A DNA stretch of 51,905 bases from Novosphingobium sp. Chol11 (GTDB lineage: Bacteria > Pseudomonadota > Alphaproteobacteria > Sphingomonadales > Sphingomonadaceae): positions 1 through 51,905 of the forward strand of contig CAMDQO010000018.1 of the NCBI GenBank assembly GCA_945906105.1, written 5' to 3'. The notes beneath the pieces are model-generated. The model saw nothing but the letters and a program-made list of their open reading frames with translations. It did not search any database and was not told the origin of the DNA. Of this stretch, positions 47,077-51,905 are shown piece by piece. A program made the position numbers and the translations under genes. Position 1 is the stretch's first letter, and every line of letters starts with the position of its first letter.

Positions 47077-48468
47077 TCAGATCCTGATCATATCGCGATC
47101 AGGACTGCCAGCAGACTTCCGACCGCGTGAGCCTGAACGTGAACGGCTGCGCGGCGGATCGGCGGGGCGGACCAGCAGCACACAGGCGATGGCCACAATC
47201 GCGCTCATCGCCGCGGTGCGCAGCGGATAATCGACCAAACTGTGCAGCAGTGCCGTGCCGATCACCACGCTGGCAGCCAGCTGCATCGCGTTGCGCCGGG
47301 CACCCGACCATACCGTCCAGGCGCGCGGAACAAACCAGCCGAGGAATGTGATCACGGCGATGAGGCCGAAAATCCCGGTCTCGATCAGCAGTTCGAGCAG
47401 ATCATCGTGGGCATGGTTGACGAATGTCGTGCCCACCAGCGCGGGCTGCTCGTACCAGCGGTAAAGTTCAAGGAAGGTGCCGGTGCCGCTGCCGAGCGGC
47501 GCATAGTCCTTGAGTATCTGCAGGCCGGTGACGAGGAATTCCTGACGGCTGATCCCCGCAGTCGCACCCTTGACGGTCAGGTCATTGGCGACCGGGCCAT
47601 AGAGCAGGAAGGCAACAATCCCGCCGAGCACGACAATTCCGCCAAGCACCGCCAGCGGCAGCGGCACACGCAGATCAGGCTTGGCGATCAGGAACAGTGC
47701 GGCCAGAACCGGAAACAGCAGCACCACACAGGCCAGCGATCCGCTGACCAGCACACCAAACACCAGCAGTAAAGCGATCCCCGATCCCAGCATCCCTGAG
47801 CCGGTAAACCATTCCTTTTGCGAAGCAGCCGCGCGCATTTCCAGCGCCAGCCCACCTCCCCACAGCGCCAGCGCGGCCAGCAGGAACGAGCCTTGATGGT
47901 TGCTGTTGGCGAAGAAACCCGGTCCTTCGCCGTAATTGGTGATTTCATAGAAATAAGAGCTGCCCGCGATGCGCTGCAAGGCGCTGACCGCTACGGAAAT
48001 CGCCGCCACGGCAACAATTGTGTAAATTACATGGCGCGTCGGTGGTGCGCCGCCGGCCCGAATCGACAGGAACAGCGCCAGCGCCGGGATCCACCAAGCG
48101 AATGAGGCCAGAGAGTGCCATGGTGCCATCGAAACCGTTAGCCAGGGAGCGGCAACACCAAGCGCGGTGAAGCCATCATAAACCGCCCCGCGTCCCGGCA
48201 GATGACGCCAGATGCCCGGTGGCAAAGGCAGGAACTGCACGGCGCAGAGCACGAAGACAGCCAGGCCGAACTTGGCCAGGCCGGTATGGACGGGTGGCAC
48301 CTGCCAGGCTCTATCGTCAGGTTGCTGCCACAGCGTCCAGCCGATCAGCGCCGCACCGCATAATTGCAGCAGCATATTGCCGCCGAAACCCGCTGCGGAA
48401 GCCCCGCCGAGCAACAGCACAGCGACGAGATAAGCCAGCGTCACATTGGCGCGGGTGAGGGTAATCAC
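47077..48468 (-). CDS. O-antigen ligase family membrane protein
   Basis: This 463-residue polytopic inner-membrane protein belongs to the WaaL/Wzy_C family, which polymerises or ligates polysaccharide units on the periplasmic side. About eleven hydrophobic segments are visible. The large periplasmic loop and the family signature lie in PLGSGTGTFLELYRWYEQPA and FVNHAHDDLLELLIETGIFG, where the His-x-x-Asp-Asp region is conserved. Ligase versus polymerase cannot be decided from sequence; next to a Wzc-type kinase a role in exopolysaccharide polymerisation or anchoring is likely. The C-terminus is Arg/Ser-rich. Its start overlaps the gene at 48465 by 4 bp. Confidence 0.87.
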   Translation of the reverse strand: MITLTRANVTLAYLVAVLLLGGASAAGFGGNMLLQLCGAALIGWTLWQQPDDRAWQVPPVHTGLAKFGLAVFVLCAVQFLPLPPGIWRHLPGRGAVYDGFTALGVAAPWLTVSMAPWHSLASFAWWIPALALFLSIRAGGAPPTRHVIYTIVAVAAISVAVSALQRIAGSSYFYEITNYGEGPGFFANSNHQGSFLLAALALWGGGLALEMRAAASQKEWFTGSGMLGSGIALLLVFGVLVSGSLACVVLLFPVLAALFLIAKPDLRVPLPLAVLGGIVVLGGIVAFLLYGPVANDLTVKGATAGISRQEFLVTGLQILKDYAPLGSGTGTFLELYRWYEQPALVGTTFVNHAHDDLLELLIETGIFGLIAVITFLGWFVPRAWTVWSGARRNAMQLAASVVIGTALLHSLVDYPLRTAAMSAIVAIACVLLVRPADPPRSRSRSGSRGRKSAGSPDRDMIRI

Positions 48469-49688
48469 TTGCCACCTCCCGGCATGATATCAAGGCGGCG
48501 CACCGCAGCCTGCTGAGCATCGCGGCTTTCCTGCACGCGGCCGCCAAGGCTCAGTTTCTGACCCTTGCAAGCTCCTGCTGGTATGGTGAAGCTGACATTG
48601 AGCACCTGATTGGTGCCCGGCGCACCGGCCAGCGGCATTTCGAACAAGGCCAGATCAGCGCCAACACATTCAAGCCCCAGCGCCAATGCCCCCGGCGATC
48701 CACTGAGCGTGCGATATTCCAGCCGGGCCTTGTAGATACCCGGTGACAGCGTCAGCACTTGCGAAACCATCGCGCCGGGAGCCCGGCCATAATAATCCAG
48801 CGACAGTCCGCCGCCTGGCGCCCTTTCGGCAGCGCCGGTGGCATTGACCTTGAGCTCCCAGTTAAACGGCGGCGGCACCTTCACATCGGCAAAATCGGGG
48901 CTGTGAACCAGTTCATTGCGGCCAGCCTGTGAGCCGCTACCCCACAACGCGCGGGCTTCGGCAAAGGCCTGGGCATTCACCAACAGACTTGTCGCCAATC
49001 CGCGCACCTGCGGATCGCTGAAGCTGCTTCGCGGCAATCGGCTGACCAGACGGGTCGCCAGCGAAGCCGGTTTTTTCGCTGCGGTAAATCCGCGCAAAAA
49101 TGGCTCGAACAGTTCGGGATGCGGCGTCAATGCGGCCACCGCATCATCGGCCTGCCGTTCACTGTTGATGGCGCTGCCAACGCCCATCATCAGCTTCTCG
49201 GTCAGGGCACCGCTCAGCCGGTTCATCACCGCGATCTGATCGATGGCTTCCTTGAGATTGCCGGTGCCAACCGCGTGGCGCAACAGCAATAACCGTGATT
49301 CGCGTGACCGCAGGTTGCGGCGCATCGCCTCGCGCAGCAGCACGGCATCCTGCGCGCTGCCGACCGCACCAGTGCTGCGAAAACCGGCCGCGGCGACAGC
49401 ATAGAAAGGTTCAAAGGCCAAAGGCGATGAGGCCAGTGCCGCCCGGCCAATGGTATCAATCCCGGCAGGCGGCAGGCCTTTCGCATCAGCCTGAATCGCG
49501 CGCAGCTGACCCAGCTTGCCGGGGCCGAAGCTGGCGAGTGCGGGCAAACTGCCCGCCGCAGACGTTTCGGCGACACGGCCAAGATTCGCCACCACCGCCA
49601 GAACAGCCAGCATGGTCCCGCAACCCGCTGCGCGTAAAACACGGGAGCCACTGGAACCGGAATCGCGTGCAAGCCGCATTCTCGTCAT
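48465..49688 (-). CDS. uncharacterised exopolysaccharide-cluster protein
   Basis: The 407-residue product has an N-terminal hydrophobic segment (GCGTMLAVLAVVANLG) after a basic start, so it is anchored or secreted. Residues about 60-250 look like helical repeats similar to TPR (LLREAMRRNLRSRESRLLLL, AFAEARALWGSGS). The C-terminal 140 residues (FNWELKVNATGAAERAPGGG, LSLDYYGRAPGAMVSQVLTL, YKARLEYRTLSG) resemble a beta-sandwich of carbohydrate-binding type. I do not recognise a named family. Its place between the tyrosine autokinase and the ligase-family gene suggests a periplasmic role in polysaccharide assembly. It begins 14 bp after the kinase stop. Confidence 0.65.
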   Translation of the reverse strand: MTRMRLARDSGSSGSRVLRAAGCGTMLAVLAVVANLGRVAETSAAGSLPALASFGPGKLGQLRAIQADAKGLPPAGIDTIGRAALASSPLAFEPFYAVAAAGFRSTGAVGSAQDAVLLREAMRRNLRSRESRLLLLRHAVGTGNLKEAIDQIAVMNRLSGALTEKLMMGVGSAINSERQADDAVAALTPHPELFEPFLRGFTAAKKPASLATRLVSRLPRSSFSDPQVRGLATSLLVNAQAFAEARALWGSGSQAGRNELVHSPDFADVKVPPPFNWELKVNATGAAERAPGGGLSLDYYGRAPGAMVSQVLTLSPGIYKARLEYRTLSGSPGALALGLECVGADLALFEMPLAGAPGTNQVLNVSFTIPAGACKGQKLSLGGRVQESRDAQQAAVRRLDIMPGGGK

Positions 49689-49702
49689 GTCCCTATAAGT
49701 GC

Positions 49703-51898
49703 TCAGGTTTCGGTGCGATTAAGATCAAGCGCGCGCGATGGATCCGAAGTCACCTTGCCGCCAATACCATCCGAGCCATAGTTATACGAATAATAGCTGT
49801 AACCATAAGCGCCGCTGGTGGCCGTAACCTTGGTGAGAATAACCCCGGCGATGTTGCTGCCCGATTCGAGTAGGCGGCGCACCATTTCCACTACGTTGCC
49901 CGTGCGCGATTGCCGGCTTTCAACCACCAGCGCGGTCGCTTCAGCGGCGGCACCCAGCAAGGGCGCATCGGTCAGCCCGAGCACCGGCGGGCCATCGATC
50001 ACCACCATCTCGTACTCACTACGCGCTTCGGCGATGATCGCTGGCAAGCGGTTGGAGCTGAGCAGTTCCGCTGCCGAACCGACAAAGCGGCCCACCGGCA
50101 GCAGGTTGAGATTTTCGACCTGTGTTGTCTCGATATAGGCGGAAAGCGGCTCTTCGGTGCCCAGCAGATGGGCGAGGCCATAGCCGTCCGAGCGGCTGGA
50201 GACGAAAGTCGGCTTGCGCAGATCGGCGTCGATCAGCAGCACCTTCGATCCCAGCCGGGCCATCGAACTGGCAATGGCATAGGCCGAGGTTGATTTGCCT
50301 TCGCCCGGACGGGTCGATGTGACGAGCAAGGTGCGCGGCGCGCCTTCGGGCCGCGAGAATTTGAGCGCAGTCCGCACCGAATAGTAGGCTTCGGAGACAT
50401 CGGACTTTCGATCAGCCAACGCCTCCATCAGCGTACGATCATCGTTATCCATCGGAATCACACCGAGCACCGGCAGGTGCAGCTTGTTGCGGACATCGTT
50501 GGGATCAATGATCGCATCGAACAGCAGGTAAGCCGCGAATGCCAGCGCCACACCGGCAGCAAGGCCAAACAGCAAGCCGAGCATGGCATTGACCGAAAGA
50601 CGCGGGCTGAACGCCCCGGCTGGCGGATCGGCGGGATCGACAAGCGCAACATTGCTCTGGCCGATGCCGCCTGCAACGCCGATTTCCTTGTAGCGCTGGA
50701 GCAAGGCATCATAGAGCGCGCGGTTGGTGTCCGCCTCGCGCTGCAGGATGTTATATTCAATCGAACGGCCACGCTCGGTCTGGACCTGACCCTTGGCGGC
50801 AGCAACGCTGGCCTCGATTCGGGCTTCGGCTTGCAGGGCTGATTGGTAATCGCCCTGGAGTTCGGCGCGCTTGTTGCCCGAGGCGCGTCCGCGTTCACCG
50901 TTGATGACGCTGTCCAGACGGGCAATCCGCGCCTGCAATTCACGCATCACCGGATAGTCAGCTTTGAACACCTTGGCTTTTTCATCATACTGCGACTGCA
51001 AATCCGCACGCTGTGAGATCAGCGTGGCGACATTGGCCGCCTGTTCGCTGACGAAATTGACCGAGGCAGACTTAAAGGCCTGTTCGGCATTGATCCGGCG
51101 AACGCGGGCCAGATTGAGCGCCTCGTTCAGCGCGGTGAGATCGGATTGCGCCAGCGTCGAACCTTCGGATGTCTTGCCGTCAACCGTCACGGTCTGGGTG
51201 CGGAACACGCCCGAATTGATCGAATAGTTGTTCAGCCCCCGCTCCGATTCCTCAAGCGCGGCCTTGGTGCGCGCCAGCTGATCGGAAAGAAACTTGCGGG
51301 CATAGGACGACGAATCATAGCGCCGCTCAAGGCTGCTGGCGATGAAGCCTTTGGCCATAGCATTGGCGACATTGGCGGCAACGGCGGGGTCTTTGGCGGT
51401 GTGGCTGACCTGAATCAGCAAGCTGCCTTTTACCGCCTCAACGCTGGTGCCGTTCATCATGATCGCCACCGCACGCTTGGTGCGCTGATCGCGGGTGCCT
51501 TGATCGCCGCCGAAATCACCCGACGAGGCAAGGTTGAGATCTTCCACCACGCGCCGCGCCAGCACTTCGCTGCGCAGCAGGCCGATCTGGGTGCCCAGCA
51601 TATCCTGCATTGCGCCCCGGTTCTGCGCCGCCTGCCCGGTGCGGGTGGCGCTGTCGAGCATCTCGGTCGCCTGGGTATTGAGTTCCAGCAGCGCGGTGGC
51701 GCGATAGAGTGGGGTCATCAGCAGCGAGGCAATGATCCCGAGGATCAGGCCGAGCGCACCGGCCCCCAGGATGATCCGGCGGTGCTCGGACAGGATGCGC
51801 AGCACATCACCCAGCTCAAAGCCGGACGAAGGCGTGGGTCCATGGCCATAGGGTGAGGCCGATGTCGCGCCTGGTTGATTCGTATCCTGCAAAGTCAT
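49703..51898 (-). CDS. polysaccharide co-polymerase/tyrosine autokinase (Wzc type)
   Basis: This inner-membrane protein sets polysaccharide chain length and controls export by phosphorylating itself. The 731 residues contain a Wzz domain flanked by two membrane helices (AGALGLILGIIASLLMTPLY at about 50; LGLLFGLAAGVALAFAAYLL at about 450), a coiled periplasmic region, then the cytoplasmic BY-kinase: Walker A STRPGEGKSTSAYA (about 530), Walker A' VLLIDADLRKP, Walker B MVVIDGPPV (about 633) and a C-terminal tyrosine cluster YGYSYYSYNY (about 698-708). The start is 7 bp from the window edge, so the upstream gene, probably an outer-membrane export protein, is outside. Confidence 0.93.
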   Translation of the reverse strand: MTLQDTNQPGATSASPYGHGPTPSSGFELGDVLRILSEHRRIILGAGALGLILGIIASLLMTPLYRATALLELNTQATEMLDSATRTGQAAQNRGAMQDMLGTQIGLLRSEVLARRVVEDLNLASSGDFGGDQGTRDQRTKRAVAIMMNGTSVEAVKGSLLIQVSHTAKDPAVAANVANAMAKGFIASSLERRYDSSSYARKFLSDQLARTKAALEESERGLNNYSINSGVFRTQTVTVDGKTSEGSTLAQSDLTALNEALNLARVRRINAEQAFKSASVNFVSEQAANVATLISQRADLQSQYDEKAKVFKADYPVMRELQARIARLDSVINGERGRASGNKRAELQGDYQSALQAEARIEASVAAAKGQVQTERGRSIEYNILQREADTNRALYDALLQRYKEIGVAGGIGQSNVALVDPADPPAGAFSPRLSVNAMLGLLFGLAAGVALAFAAYLLFDAIIDPNDVRNKLHLPVLGVIPMDNDDRTLMEALADRKSDVSEAYYSVRTALKFSRPEGAPRTLLVTSTRPGEGKSTSAYAIASSMARLGSKVLLIDADLRKPTFVSSRSDGYGLAHLLGTEEPLSAYIETTQVENLNLLPVGRFVGSAAELLSSNRLPAIIAEARSEYEMVVIDGPPVLGLTDAPLLGAAAEATALVVESRQSRTGNVVEMVRRLLESGSNIAGVILTKVTATSGAYGYSYYSYNYGSDGIGGKVTSDPSRALDLNRTET

Positions 51899-51905
51899 CT
51901 ACAAT

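Overview
The window (51.9 kb, GC-rich) reads as chromosome of an alphaproteobacterium of the order Sphingomonadales (Novosphingobium/Erythrobacter/Sphingomonas-like). The basis is recognition, not a database search: the cell-cycle regulator SciP (DUF1153) that partners CtrA, the DUF3576-leuS-lptE-holA operon, a sphingan-type polyprenyl glycosylphosphotransferase remnant, acetoacetyl-CoA reductase with a ribbon-helix-helix partner, and sucC next to etfBA. I see no rRNA, tRNA, CRISPR array or prophage. Genes are packed densely, often with 4-bp stop/start overlaps.

Layout. 1-147 is the end of an IS5-family (IS903-group) insertion sequence that has cut an exopolysaccharide glycosyltransferase gene (148-463, minus). 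625-5312 is a minus-strand housekeeping operon (DUF3576 lipoprotein, leuS, lptE, holA). 5664-7558 holds a small outer-membrane-like protein, phaB and an RHH protein. 7529-10270 holds murA and a chromate transporter. A short inverted-repeat element (10337-10475) sits before galU; a large O-acyltransferase and an M23 peptidase follow. 14616-18680 is a glnE-bcp-DUF455 unit, diverging from an M28 peptidase. A lower-GC islet (20459-21285) carries a VapC toxin and an unusual two-domain antitoxin. Then come an agmatine deiminase family gene, tauE, thrS, a CorC/HlyC-like membrane protein and cysQ (minus), and sucC-etfB-etfA (plus).

30659-37770 contains a secreted TonB-C-domain protein and a four-gene minus-strand unit (efflux adaptor, RND pump, DUF445, GNAT). 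38011-38678 is sciP with a repeat-bearing upstream gene, divergent from mnmA across a nested palindrome. 39980-43877 includes a serine hydrolase lipoprotein, phzF-like, CDF transporter and pdxH. 44019-46825 is a dnaJ-like, brkB-like, fabI unit. 47077-51898 is a minus-strand polysaccharide cluster: tyrosine autokinase (Wzc type), an uncharacterised export-associated protein and an O-antigen-ligase-family protein.

How the genes fit together: much of the window serves the envelope and its precursors (galU supplies UDP-glucose; murA and the M23 enzyme act on peptidoglycan; lptE and fabI serve LPS and lipids; the right-hand cluster handles polysaccharide chain length and export). Loss of the left-hand glycosylphosphotransferase to the IS would probably stop initiation of one exopolysaccharide unless a paralogue exists. 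The most unusual item is the toxin-antitoxin pair, whose VapB-like antitoxin tail is fused to an N-terminal module in place of the usual short N-terminus.
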